A DNA stretch of 64,000 nt from Tillus elongatus (taxonomy: Eukaryota > Arthropoda > Insecta > Coleoptera > Cleridae): assembly GCA_964006375.1 (NCBI GenBank), contig OZ023268.1, forward strand, positions 81,968,835 to 82,032,834. The letters run 5' to 3'. The position numbers and the translations under genes were made by a program. This document shows, one piece after another, positions 48,914 through 62,784 of the stretch. The notes under the pieces were generated by a model. The model worked only from the letters and a program-made list of their open reading frames with translations. It did no database searches and was not told the DNA's origin. Positions within the stretch are counted from its first letter, which is position 1; every line of letters starts with the position of its first letter.

Positions 48914-49333
48914 TTGAATAATTACACGACAAAAAAAAAGATTTGCAATTTTCATGATTTATTGTTAATATCACAAACGATCTTGAATTATACAATTGAA
49001 GAGAAAGTTTCAATTATAAAATTATACTATTCCGATAATAGTTTGCAAAATGTATATTATTTGTTTAGTGTCCAATTTCCAGATAGACCAATACCAAATA
49101 AATCGACCACTCAACGTTTGGTTGCGAAGCTTAAAACCAAGGGTACACTTTTGAATAACTGCAAGTGCGGTAAAGAATTAAATGAAAATCAAGAAGCAGC
49201 AAATTCAAAAGAAAAGAAACTGAATATTTTAGTGCATATCCAAGAAAATAAAAATCTGAGTATTAAGCAACTTGTCAACGAAACTAGTGAGCATTATTCG
49301 ACATTCTTCAAAACATTGAAAAAACAATTATAG
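48914..49333 (+). pseudogene. Mariner-like transposase N-terminal fragment
   Basis: From about residue 22 the frame reads NYTIEEKVSIIKLYYSDNSL, FPDRPIPNKSTTQRLVAKLK and ENKNLSIKQLVNE. This is the two-part DNA-binding region of an MLE transposase (compare MLE-C1: SVEEKVELITLIFKNDDCAN, ELVAKFPQSGS). It stops before the catalytic core. About 70 bp downstream begins the right end of an MLE-C element, so an internal deletion derivative is possible, but the N-terminus is not that of MLE-C. Confidence 0.75.
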
Positions 49334-49401
49334 GGCATGTAAGTACAGCTGCCATCAAGAATTAAGGGATGGTGATAGAGAGCGAAGAGTCCACTTTAGT
49401 G

Positions 49402-49580
49402 GACCCATGTTCCCTATTTAAAATATAAGGGTTGTTATCACCACCCTTAAGGGGTTAATGTGACAAAGTTGAGTTTTATGTGAAAACATGTCCCCATCAA
49501 TATTAAAATTAACGTGTTTCAGCGTTTAAAAAAAAATCTCTGGACGCAAATCGGTCTGTTTCGTTTTCAATGCGCCACCC
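49402..49580 (+). mobile_element. Solo right end of the MLE-C family
   Basis: Matches 41615-41801 (CCACCCTTAAGGGGTTRATG, CGGTCTGTTTCGTTTTCAAT) and ends TGCGCCACCC before TATATATA. It supplies the unmutated terminal bases of the family. Confidence 0.9.
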
Positions 49581-49757
49581 TATATATAGACCTTACATAA
49601 GTATATTATATATCCGCCACATACTATATGAGGAATACTAGGACTCTTTTCACAAGCACAATGGAGGACAAAAAGGATTTTAGTTTTTTTTTTTATTCTC
49701 TAAATAAACTAACCTACTAGTACACTATTTACTGAGATAGTTCATTTTTAAAATGCT

Positions 49758-49761
<4 letters not shown>

Positions 49762-49837
<76 letters not shown>
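49762..49837. repeat. (TA)n microsatellite
   Basis: About 38 TA units. Confidence 0.97.
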
Positions 49838-49839
<2 letters not shown>

Positions 49840-50159
49840 AAGAGCTAAACAAGCATGTACAACTTAGAGCCTTTCACAAAGCACAAAAAAGTGGAAAATG
49901 AATACTGCATTCTATCAAGTTGCACAATAATATTTTTCTTGGTTCATGATGCATACTACAGTCGAAAATAAAATTATTTAAATCACTGGGCGTAGTGTGT
50001 GGGATATCAAGGTACCCTGGGACTCCTCCCCACTAAACTCAGCTCCCTGGAGTACCGGACCTTAGTCCATACCTCCGTCGGAAAGACTTAGTGTGTTCAA
50101 CCCTTGAGTTAAGAGACATCTACGATCAGGTCAGATCTAGATTCAAACTATTAGATCAT

Positions 50160-50385
50160 TCACTTATTCGCTAGATCTGGCACCAAGTGCCTACAGATGG
50201 TCTCGTGTTTTCAAAGAATACTCAAGTGGAAGAGAATTTCGACAGATAATATAGTGGATGTGGCTGTAAATGAGTGGGTTGAAGAAGTCGTGGAAACATT
50301 TTATTTAAAAGCTGTAAAAAAATATGGAAGCATCGTTGCGAAAAACATGTTAGATTAATGCTTAGATTATGTCGATATATAAAAA
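50160..50385 (+). pseudogene. Classical mariner transposase, C-terminal relic
   Basis: SLDLAPSAYRW (usual SPDLAPSDYHLF, so the third catalytic Asp is Ala here) is followed in another frame by VAVNEWVEEVVETFYLKAVK, the usual end of mariner transposases. Only this end is recognisable. Confidence 0.65.
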
Positions 50386-50929
50386 TGATTAATTAACCCA
50401 GCCTTTTGATTATATAGGTCAGTGGCGGAACATAAGGATCCGCCCTCGTATTCCAGCATTTTTGTGAAATGTTTTTACATTTATAATATTTTGAAAATTT
50501 TAATGGAAAATATTTACGGAAAAATGCTTATTTTCTTATTCTATTTTGAATTGGAAAAATTCGGAAAAATAATGTAATAAAATTCTATAATTACGAATTT
50601 TCGGTAATGTTCTAGTCTGGAACTTTACAATGAATTTACGTTTTTGTTTATACATATATTTTATTATCAATATTATTCTAGAATTCAGGGCAAGGGTCAC
50701 CACTTGTTGATAAGTACCCTTCCTTATCTAATCGTTTTGATTCTTTTAGAATTTATTGCGTTTCTCTGATTGATACAACTACAATACATGTTGTTTCAAA
50801 AGATAAAAACAATTAAAAAGTCTGTACGCATCAAGTGAGTTATGGTAGTAAATTTTCATAGAATTGTAAACTTTTTTTTTAACTTTTTGCGATAGATAAT
50901 TTAATTTTGTGCCGAAATTTTTTTGGAAA
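50386..50929. other. Unassigned sequence with a Rep-1 tail motif
   Basis: Tail variant ACGCATCAAGTGAGT at about 50826. Nothing else recognised. Confidence 0.4.
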
Positions 50930-51512
50930 ATGAACTCAACACTTTATTAGAAGATATTATTAGAACAATATCCTACACGCATAATGGTGCGCCAGCTCAC
51001 TTGTCTCAAAGGGCAAAGGGAATTTTTGCAAAGAAGATTTGGAAATAGGTAGATTGGTCATGGTAGACCTATACCATGGCCAACTGCTAGTCCCGATTTT
51101 AATCCTCTCGATTTTTCATTTTGGGAGTTTATGAAAAATGAAGTGTATGCCGCAGAAATAAATAGTAAAAGGGAACTATGGAACAGAATTGTTTAGCCTG
51201 CTGATAGGTTTCGTAATAATCCGAACATATTTCAAAGATGCCGTCAAACATTAACAGGAAAATTGGATATGTGTATTCAAGAACAAGGTCACCAAATTGA
51301 ACATCTTCTGTAGAGCTAAGTACCTTACATTTTTTTAAACGTTCTTTAACTAAATATTTAATAACCGCCTTTTCAATTTATAAAAAAAAACTTCAACAGC
51401 CTCTAACTTGAAAACAAAAAACGATTGGACATTATGATATAGGAACATTTTTTATAATTTGTTGGTTTTCTATCGCGTGTTGCTATGCACTAGTTTGTTC
51501 TATGGCACCCCG
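50930..51512 (+). pseudogene. MLE-E: mariner-like relic with right end
   Basis: HNGAPAHLSQRAK (about 50981; catalytic Asp changed to Asn), SRF/DFNPLDFSFWEFMKNEVYAA (about 51095-51150), and RQTLTGKLDMCIQEQGHQIE ending at TAG 51311-51313. The right end follows to GGCACCCCG at about 51512. The N-terminal half is missing. It directly touches MLE-D1 through TATATA. Confidence 0.82.
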
Positions 51513-51518
51513 TATATA

Positions 51519-53797
<2,279 letters not shown>

Positions 53798-54087
53798 GGC
53801 GCATTGAAAACGAAACAGACCGATTTGCGTTGACAGAATAATTTTTTTTAAGAAACGCTGAAACACGTCAATTTTAAAATTTAGGGGGACATGTTTTGAC
53901 ATAAAACTCAACTTTGTCACATCAACCCCTTAAGGGTTGTGATAACAACCCTTATATTTTAAATAGGGAACATGGGTCGAGTGTTACGTCATTTGAAAGC
54001 TCTTTCTTTTCTGAATTCAGCACACAAATTTTTTTGCAAGTTTTATCAACTCGTTTAAAAATCATTCACAGTTGAAGATGCAAAAAC

Positions 54088-54193
54088 GCATTTCACTCAT
54101 TCCGATAAGAAATGTGCTGATAGTCGATGTTTTGTTGGTTTGTTAACATAAAAATGACTATCAGAACATTTCTTATCGGAATGAGAGAAATGC
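54088..54193. repeat. Subterminal hairpin of MLE-C2
   Basis: Arms of 40 bp around a 26-base loop, counterpart of 40161-40266. The stem is kept although the loop sequence differs. Confidence 0.92.
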
Positions 54194-54258
54194 GGTTAAT
54201 TATTTCAGTTTATCGGTCGGTTTGAGAGTTGATAGTACTACCGAAAATTAATTTCACA

Positions 54259-55649
54259 ATGGTGTATTCTGTAGAAGAAAGAGTTGAAATAATTACTCTT
54301 TTTTTCAAAACCGATGACTGTGCCAACCGTACCGCAAATTTGTTTAATGAACGACATCCGAACAGACATGTTAACAGAAAATACATTTTGGAGTTAGTTG
54401 CAAAATTTCGACAAAGTGGTTCAGTAGCCAACAAAAAACGGGATCTTGAACGTGAATTTTCGGTTAGAAATGAGACAACTGAGATTGAAGTTTTAGAACA
54501 AATTGCTGCAGAGCCAACTTTGAGCAAGAAAAAATTAGCCACTGTTTCAAACATCAAAAGAAGAACTATTCAGCGAATATTGAAGCATCATATATTTCAC
54601 CCGTATAAAATTCATCTTTTACAACAACCGAATGAAGATGATTTTGATCGGCGGCTGGAGTTTTGTGAAGTTATGACTGCAGGAATAGCTGATAACGGGA
54701 ACTTTCTGTTCAATATCTGTTTTTCAGACGAGTGTGCGTTTTTATTAAACTCTACAGTCAATCGTCATAATTTTTGTTATTGATCAGATATGAGACTACT
54801 GAGATTGAAGTTTTAGAACAAATTGCTGCAGAGCCAACTTTGAGCACGAGAAAATTGGCCACTGTTTCAAACATCAAAAGAAGAACTATTCAGCGAATAT
54901 TGAAGCATCATAAATTTCACCCGCATAAAATTCATCTTTTACAACAACTGAATGAAGATGATCTTGATCGGCGGCTGGAGTTTTGTGAAGTTATGACTGC
55001 ACGAATAGCTGATAACGGGAACTTTCTGTTCAATATCTGTTTTTCAGACGTTTTTATTAAACTCTACAGTCAATCGTCATAATTGTCGTTATTGGACAGA
55101 TAATAATCCAAGAAATTTTCATGAAGTCCACACTCAAACTCCACAGAAATTGAATGTCTGGACTGGCATTTTTGGAGACCGTTTAATCGGATCAATTTTT
55201 CTTGATGGCAATTTGAGTGGCGAAACGTATTTGTAGTTACTAGAAGATATCGTTTACCCTCTACTAATTGACATTGTTGAAAATGATGATCGCTATCAAG
55301 AAAATCAATGAGTGTTTCAACAAGATGGAGCTCCTCCGCATTTTTCACAACGTATTAGGAAGTTTTTGAACAGAGTTTCCAGGACAATGGATTGGGCGTA
55401 GAGGTGCTATTGAGTGGTCCCCTAGATCACTGGATTTAACTCCTTTAGACTACTTTCTATGGGGCCATTTAAAGAGTAGAATTTACGCAACAGAACCGGA
55501 GTCTCTGGAAGAATTACGACGACGCATTGTTGAAGAATGCCGTCTAATAAACTCCACAAATGCTCCAGAATGTCAAAGCTCGTTTTGAACAAAATTTGTA
55601 CTTTTGTATGGAAGCTGGTGGTCAACAATTTGAACACTTACTTAATTGA
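54259..55649 (+). pseudogene. MLE-C2 transposase with tandem duplication
   Basis: Homologous to MLE-C1 from MVYSVEERVE onward. The segment 54470-54789 (TEIEVLEQIAAEPT to NRHNFCY) is repeated at 54790-55102, the second time lacking 7 bp in the FSDEC region. Further lesions: TAG in YLELLED at about 55233, TGA near 55310, and the same two-base loss as in MLE-C1 at about 55365 (GTTTCCAGGACAATGG). The end EAGGQQFEHLLN is intact to 55649. Clearly inactive. Confidence 0.92.
54470..55102. repeat. 320-bp tandem duplication in MLE-C2
   Basis: The two units join at CAGAT|ATGAGAC; differences between them are few (for example AGCAAGAAAAAATTAG and AGCACGAGAAAATTGG). Confidence 0.95.
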
Positions 55650-55984
55650 ATAAACATTTTTGAACGTTTCGTTTTTTTTTTAACAAAAAATTGACTAATT
55701 TGTGCAATTCTTATCACAATGAATGAAATACGTTCTTGCAACTCCAACTGTGAATAATTTTTAAACGAGTTGATAAAACTTCCAAAAAAATTAGTGTGCT
55801 GAATTCAGGTAAAAAAAAGAGCTTTCAAATGATGTAACACTCCACCCATGTTCCCTATTTAAAATATAAGGGTTGTTATCACCACCCGTAAGGGGTTGAA
55901 GTGACAAAGTTGAGTTTGTTTCAGCATTTCTTAAAAAATGTATTTTCTGAACGCAAATCGGTCTGTTTCGTTTTTAATGCGCCA

Positions 55985-56205
<221 letters not shown>

Positions 56206-56803
56206 TGAAGGGGTAAAAATGCCACCCTATGCACATTTTCGCCTGCAGTGCTTAAATATGAAAATCAACATGTTCCCAAAGTAACATTTCATTTTCGCAT
56301 AATATGCCCGATAAGCCCCTGCAATGTAAACATAGAATACTCATTTCTCTTTCAGACAAGCCTGACAGATTAAATCCCTGTGAAAGCCCAAAGTTCGCAC
56401 CTTTAGCCTTCCAACACGTGAATGATGTTGACTAAGTCTTGTGTATTATAACTGTGTGATGAATTCCTCTTTTCACCCTTATTTAATATCCTAGTTTCAT
56501 CTACGGCCAACTGACATTTGTTATTTGTAATGGAGCGTACACACTAGGGAACGGGACATTGAAGAGGTAATACGCATGATATCTAATTTGATTATTTTTT
56601 AATTTGATTAATCGCCTTGACAACAATGGCTATTAGCGGAATGGATGATTGAACAGTATGGGGTGGAGAAGTGATATTTCAATTAGTTGCCAAAACAGAA
56701 CAAATTAATTTTGCTCTGACTGAGAAACGAACCCATTTTATAGACAGACTTGTCAAAGTTGACAACTCGATGATAGCCGGTCTGTCGACTAAGCCAAATT
56801 AGT
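56206..56803. other. Unassigned sequence
   Basis: No recognised gene or repeat. Confidence 0.35.
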
Positions 56804-57060
56804 CTGCAGGGTGAGTTTTTTTAAAGTGTTACAAGGGTATATCCCGAAAACGGTTAAAAAACTTTTCGTGTGAAATTTTGGAAAGTAATAGAGAGACGGA
56901 GTGACATATTCAAACATAACTATGGATTTTGAATAAGGGTGATGTACTTTTTTAAAATAAAATTCGAATCTACGTAAAACACTAGGTATGTGTGCAAAAA
57001 ATTTTTGATTTCCTCTTTCTGTTACGGAATTACGATTTATTAAGTTAAACTCCAAACAAA
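56804..57060 (+). mobile_element. Probable left end of MLE-F
   Basis: Starts near CAGGGTGAGTTTTTTTAAAG. Its inner part, 56996-57050, is the reverse complement of 59911-59966 just behind the MLE-F gene (shared CGTAATTCCGTAAC and GGAAATCAAAA type words). Confidence 0.6.
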
Positions 57061-57139
57061 TAATTTTAACTTACTTATCAAGTCTGTTTTATCATGGACG
57101 TTGATATTGATTATTATTGGGTCCATGGAAACGTGCTAT

Positions 57140-57463
57140 TAGTGAATTTTCGTAGAAAAAATTCACTAATGGGGAGATCCCGATAACTCAAAAAATAATG
57201 GGCCGATTTTGATAAAATTTGGCACGTACCTTTCGTTTGTAAATGGCTTGGATAAGTTCGTTAGTCAGGAAAATCGGACGAGGTTTTCCGGGAAAATTTT
57301 GAGTTTTCATTCGAAAAAAATTTTTATCTCAAAAAATAAAAAAGCTATGATAACCCAATTTGGTAGGTAGGTTTACGATAGACAAAGTAAGCTATACACC
57401 AAAATTTCTATGCTACGAGAAAAAAAAGTTATAATAAAATATTTTGTTCCAGATCATTTCTAT
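57140..57463 (+). mobile_element. Rep-1 copy 16 with deleted array
   Basis: Head hairpin and GGGGAGATCCC run straight into GATAACTCAAAAAATAATGG. The remainder of the head, the (TA)n array and the CACACC junction are missing. Short-form end near GTTCCAGATCATTTC. Confidence 0.88.
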
Positions 57464-58164
57464 TTTCCTTACAACTCGCATAGTTTTTAGTGTATTATTA
57501 TTATTATTAAAAGTCAATAGTTTCTTCCTAAAATTTGCTCTTACCGAACACACGTGGCTTCCATTGACTTCTGCTTCTGCCGCTGTTACAGTCTACTCTT
57601 AACATGACGCTTTGCTTGCTCTTACTGCTAAACTATTTTACATACGTATCACCCTACTAAAACACACTTGTATTCCACCGTATAAGACTTCCTGTAGCTT
57701 CACTTTCGGTTTATTTTTCTCTCTTTCTTCTTTATCATTCATTTGCAAAGATCACTAGTCTGTTCTATCGAGAATGAAAATTGTAGAAGCATCCTCTTAC
57801 TAGGCATTGTGTGTCCATTTGCTAGGATTGTACCTTTAATTTACACTGTTAGTCAATGCTCGCTCTCTATGTAACTTTTATTTATGTGACCTAACAAATT
57901 ACTTGAAATTTCCATGCAACATTTCTTTTTACGTGCCTTACGTGGTCTTCTGCTACATTCATCACCTTTATAATGTGAGGCCACTTACCATTAAATTTCC
58001 TGTTCCCCTAGTTTAATTACCATAACGAGAAGATTTCGTCTTTGTAAATAGCTATTAGTCAATGATACCTTCTGCCGATAACGTACCATTTCTGCCTAAC
58101 ATACACGGTTTCGACCACTCTGTCTGTCTTTTGTTGTTAGTCAGTGCTCGCTATTCAATTTCTT
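57464..58164. other. Unassigned sequence
   Basis: Less AT-rich, no frame. Words GTTAGTCAATGCTCGCT (57848) and GTTAGTCAGTGCTCGCT (58136) form a distant direct repeat. Confidence 0.35.
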
Positions 58165-58560
58165 TTTAGTGAATTTTCGTAGAAAAAATTCAGTATATTC
58201 ATATAAGTGTGTGTGTGTGTGTGTATGTATCACACCGATAACTCAAAAAATAATGGTCCGATTTTGATAAAATTTGGCACGTACCTTCCTTTTGTAAATG
58301 GCTTGGAAAAATTCGTTAGTCAGGAAAATCGGACCAGGTTGTCCGGGAAAATTTTGAGTTTTCATTCAAAAAAAAATTTTGTCCCAAAAAATAAAAGAGG
58401 TATGATAACCAAATTTGGTAGGTAGGTTTACGATATAAAAAGTAAACTATACACCAACATTTAGATTTCTATGTTACAAGAAAAAAAAGTTATAATAAAA
58501 TATTTTGTGCCAGATCATTTCTATGAAAATTCACTACCATAACGCACTTGCTGCGTCACT
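58165..58560 (+). mobile_element. Rep-1 copy 17, (TG)n in place of (TA)n
   Basis: Head hairpin, then TATTCATATAAGTG, (TG)n at about 58207-58222, TATCACACCGATAACTC, middle module, GTGCCAGATCATTTCTATG and tail motif (about 58541-58555). Most of the head module and the TA array are gone. Confidence 0.87.
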
Positions 58561-58703
58561 GCTTTTTTTTTTTACTTAAGTCAAATGACAATTTTGACGA
58601 TTATTTCACAGTTTATTGCTCAATTAAACTGGAAAATAATTTTAATGTGCAAGTTGATACATTCATTGTTGTTGCTTTTACTTGGTGTAACCGTTTCATA
58701 CTA

Positions 58704-58882
58704 AATACAGAAGTAGAGACTACGTCTCTGACTTCACAATGTTTATTTTCTTTTCTGTAGCCGGTTTAGCCGTTTGGCAGTATTATCTCCTGTCTGATAA
58801 TGATCTCAAACACCGAAACCGGTTACAGAGAAGTAAATAAACATTTGTGAAGCCGACGAAATAGTTTCTACGTCTGTATTTT
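58704..58882. mobile_element. Foldback repeat with hammerhead-like motif
   Basis: 58704-58769 (AAATACAGAAGTAGAGAC...TCTGTAGCCGGTTTAG) is a diverged reverse complement of 58815-58882. The motif at 58786-58832 lies in and next to the loop. Confidence 0.7.
58786..58832 (+). ncRNA. Degenerate hammerhead-like motif
   Basis: CTGATAA at 58794-58800 (core with one change, A for G), GAAA at 58815-58818, the palindrome ACCGGT, and CTGT before the core able to pair with ACAG after. Related to 22816-22859. Confidence 0.4.
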
Positions 58883-58984
58883 GCAAGTTGATAATTTTGG
58901 GGGAGTGCAGAAAAAACTACAGAAAAGCTGCACTGGTGTGGGTAGAGAGGTTACCTAATAATCTAAATTCTCACATGGTATTTC

Positions 58985-59893
58985 AGAGGCTGTAGACCAG
59001 GAATCCACCAGTTCGGAAGAGAACTAAAAACAGACAAAAATAGTGCAGTTGTCGCATTAGGAGAGGTAGCTGTTGACCCGCATGTAAGTACCAGGCGGCT
59101 TGCTGGATACGGTGGAATGAGTAAAAATCAGCTGTGAACATATTGCACAAATTTCATCCATATCACATTCATCCATATCCATATACAGACAAGATTTTGA
59201 AAATCGCGTTACATTTTGCAATTGGGTCACCCGACTAAGGAAATAACAGGTTCCTAAACAATGTTATTTTTCCTGACGAATCTACTTTCCTTAATTGTGG
59301 GCAGGTAGGATTTTAAGTTATTCCTTACCAGTAGGTTTAATTTCTTTTTTTTTACACAATATGCACTACTGGACGGCAAAAATCCCCACTGGGTATGAAC
59401 TCCAAATCAACATCCATGGGTAATTAATGTCTGGTGTGGTATAACCGGGGATAAAGTTACAGGTCTGCATTTCTTTGAAGGGCATTTGAACGGAGAAATG
59501 TACACAATTTTTTTACGAAACCAATTACCTAAATTTTTTAACCAAAACATAAACCCAGACATGTGGTTTCAACAAGATGAGGCTCCACCCCATTATGCAA
59601 TACAGGCCCGTAATAATTTGAATGGAATATTTGAAAACAGTTAATTGGTCGACCAGGTCCGATAAACTGGACTGCTAGGACCACGGATTTGACCCTCCTT
59701 GATTATTTATTTGGGGGTTTTATAAAAGACAAAGTGATGTTAGATGATATGAAAAACAGAATCCGCTTTGCGTGCTCATTCGTGACAGCTCAGATGTTGC
59801 AACATGTACGGGATTCTTTAAAAAAGAGGTGAGAAAGTGTTTGGAAGTTGAAGGGGGAGATTTTGAACAATTTCTCGCGCATGACAGACGCTA
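58985..59893 (+). pseudogene. MLE-F transposase relic
   Basis: Fragments in order: LGEVAVDPHVSTRRLAG (about 59075), FPDESTFLNCG (59270), INVWCGITGDKVTGLHFFEG (about 59425), MWFQQDEAPPHYAIQARNNL (about 59560; the usual Gly after Asp is Glu), LTLLDYLFGGF (about 59690) and CLEVEGGDFEQFLAHDRR up to the stop at 59891-59893. All three catalytic Asp are kept, but stops and frameshifts are common. N-terminal part not found; nested Rep-1 copies separate it from its probable left end. Confidence 0.82.
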
Positions 59894-60534
59894 AATAGCT
59901 AATATTTTTTTAAATTTAACCTAATCATAATTCCGTAACCGAAAAGGAAATCAAAATTTATCATTAATTGTATCCAAAGTTTTGAGGCCTGATTTATAAA
60001 TTGACGTTTTATTTGTATGCCAAAATTGTAACTTATGCTGTAAAATAGTTGATTACAATTAGTTTTATTATTTGCAGAGTATTGCAGCTGCGTTAAAGAT
60101 ACTGGAGCCTTGCAACAGCTAACAATAATAGCGCAGCTAAGTGTAACAAAGGTGTAATACTCAGAAGTCCTTCGAGAAAACGGCAAAGAAGAAAGGAAGT
60201 TGTAGATATCAATGATTTCCACGAAACCACTAAACCGCCATTCGAATTATTATTGGTCAAATGTATAAATTTAGATACCTGTGTCATTTTCTCTTTCTAA
60301 TAACAATAAAGTAATTCACATACCAAAACATTAAAAACTATATACACTTGTATTTCAATTTCGTTACTCTTTAACCTAATCTTATGACAGAAAAACTTCA
60401 ATCAAACTCCGTGATGAATACCCAATTGGTTGTAATGCTTGGGTTTAAAGAAAACCCCATACTCAGAGTCGACAACCAGCCACAACATTAGACGGTAGCT
60501 ATAATCGATTATTCGAATACTAAAATAAAATAAA
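59894..60534. other. MLE-F right flank and unassigned sequence
   Basis: 59911-59966 matches the inner part of the MLE-F left end. Beyond about 59970 nothing is recognised. Confidence 0.4.
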
Positions 60535-61320
60535 ATGCAACCCTATAAATTGACGCAAACTCAAGAGCTCATGGAAGGCGATTTTAATAGAAGAACGTCT
60601 TTTTGTGAACAAATGATGGAATTGTTAGATAACAATGTTATCTAACTAGTACATGTTTTGTTTTCTGCAGTTTTACACTTCACGGTCATGGTAATCCTCA
60701 AAAGTGTCGCTGCTGGTCTAAAGAAAATCTTCACTGGATGGAGAAAAACATACGCAATACCCTGAAAAAGCTATTGTTGGACAGGAATAGTTGGAAACCA
60801 TGTCATTGGTGCCTTTTTCATTGATGGCAATTTGAATGGAGATAAGTATTTAGCACTGCTCCAAAATAACGTGGTGCAAACTTATATCCTGACCAAGAAA
60901 CATACCAGTTTCATAAATGTGATATGGTTCCCACAGGATTGAGCCCCAGCATACTACCAAATCAATGTCTAGCAGTACCTCGACTTATTTCCAAATCGGT
61001 GGATAAGGAGACGAGGATCAGCAGAATCACCCGATCTTACGCTATTAGACTTCTTATGGGGTATGTGAAAAATATGGTATACAGAATAAACCACGCGATT
61101 TAACTGACGTAAGAAAAAGAATAACGATTGCGATTAGGTCGGTCACGTCTCAGATGTCGATTAACGTTCGAACACATTTCTATTTACGATTAGGATGATG
61201 TCAAGACGTTCAAGGCATATTTTTTCCTCAGGGCTCGTCCGCGGACTTGCCGCCCCGATAGCACTGCAACCTTTGGTTTATTGTGCATGCATTTTGAACA
61301 TCTCCTGCATTATGATTGAT
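60535..61320 (+). pseudogene. MLE-A2: decayed relative of MLE-A1
   Basis: Begins MQPYKLTQTQELMEGDFNRR, which corresponds to residue 114 of the MLE-A1 protein (MHPYKMIPTQELMEDDFDRR). Then FCEQMMELLDNNVI and a stop; the FSDEST segment is deleted down to FTLHGHGN; IVGNHVIGAFFIDGNLNGDK, WFPQD, and RSVTSQMSINVRTHFYLRLG follow in changing frames. A mini-retroelement sits near the end at 61219-61288, and HFEHLLH resumes behind it. The first 113 codons and both inverted repeats are missing. Confidence 0.87.
61219..61288 (-). mobile_element. Mini-retroelement in MLE-A2
   Basis: T run, CCTCAGGGCTCGTCCGCGG to TTATTGTGCATGC. It separates GGCAT and ATTTTGAACAT of the transposase sequence. A short, imperfect duplication (GCATTTT or GCATATTTT) flanks it. 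Confidence 0.88.
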
Positions 61321-61589
61321 GTGTTTTGTTTTGTTTTTTTCATTTTTAAGAATAAAAGGCGACTAGTTATTAATTTTGCAGTGTGTTGTAGCAAAGTCAG
61401 TCAATCAGATGAGTTAATTTTTTTTTACAGACAGATAAGTCAAAAAACGATGATTGTTATATGAAAGTGGTAACTAATAAAAATGACAGCCAATCCAAGA
61501 TGGGGGATGTAGGCGTTTAAAAACATCCGTATCTCTATTGCTTATTGTGCGATTGTTCTTATTTTTAATGGCAGCTTCAATGAGCGTGT

Positions 61590-62305
61590 GTTTCAAAATG
61601 TTCATCGCGACTTAGGAATGAGTAAGCTTTCGACAAAATAGAGTCCGAAATGCTTGAACACTGATCAGAAGCGCGCTTGTTTGACAACTTCGAAGGAAAT
61701 GTGCCACGGTTCTGAAAAATATTGCTCAAGCTTTTTGTGATAGCTTTGTCACTATAAATCAAACATGGGTCCATCACTATGATTCAGAGACTAGCGAGCA
61801 GCGAAAGACTGGAAGCATTGCGATTCTTCACGACCCAAAAAGAATTTCTAAAGTTGGTTAGCAAGGTTCTCGTTTCAGTTTTCTGGGATAAAGGATGGGC
61901 TAATTCTACTAGAGCTTCTTGAAGCAAGGTAGAACTGTTACGGATACATACTGTAGGGAGGTGCTAACTTAATTACGCGAGAAAACTATGGAAAAAACGA
62001 CGCCAAAAGTGTGTTCTTTTTGCAAGATAACGCACCTGGTCAGAAGTTGTTGATTGCATTGTTAGCAATGAATAAAATCGGTTTTGACCACTATTCTTCG
62101 AATTAAGCACGATCAGGCTATATTATTCCCAGAGGTCAAAACACATTTGTAACGGGAAAGATTTTCCACAAACAACGAAGTCATAATATGTGTCATTGAA
62201 GAGTGGTTTGAAGACTAACATAAAAAATTGTTTAAGGGTTTGGAATTGCTTTATAAATGTTCTCTTAAATATGTAAGTCCAACAGGAGATTATGTTCAAT
62301 AAATA
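61590..62305 (+). pseudogene. Classical mariner (DD34D-type) transposase relic
   Basis: Fragments: RLTTSKEMCHGSEKY-like (61680), TINQTWVHHYDSETSEQRKT (about 61755), FWDKGW (about 61885), LREKTMEK, FLQDNAPGHK-like from 62010 (FLQDN present, frame broken after), and at the end EEWFED, LFKGLELLYKCSLKYVSPTG and DYVQ up to 62300. This is the order of mariner transposases of the DD34D group. It is heavily frameshifted. Confidence 0.8.
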
Positions 62306-62784
62306 AAATTTTGTTTTAAAAAAGTTTGCATTTTCTAGTATTATAGGCTGCACTTTTCAATACCTCCTCGTATTACATTATCAATAAATCAACAAGTAAT
62401 GCAGCAAAGCGTCTATCCGTGACAATCGCCGCAATATAAATGTGATTAAAATCCAATTGTTTAAACGTGAAAAAACTTATTACAACTCACACAATTGCAT
62501 AGCTGATCCCAGGGAGTACAGTACTGCTTTTTACCAACCTGAAACAAACGAAACACTATTAGCTACAGGAATACTGTGAGTAAGCATTAAATGGGTATTA
62601 TACACACATTTCAAAATTATGTGGCCTTTCTTGAGCCTTAATTTAAGGTTATAATACTCTATGCTAGTAATGCTAGTAAATACGTACAACGTATCTTATT
62701 AAAGGAAATATTCTTAGCCGTGCAGCATTTCCAGTTTAAAGATTCTGTACTAGGAAGTGACTACTGCTTCATAAGCAAAAAAAA
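62306..62784. other. Unassigned sequence
   Basis: No recognised feature. Confidence 0.35.

Noticed and set aside
56789..57055. 88-codon open frame on the minus strand
   Set aside because: Lies in the probable left end of MLE-F; no protein similarity recognised.
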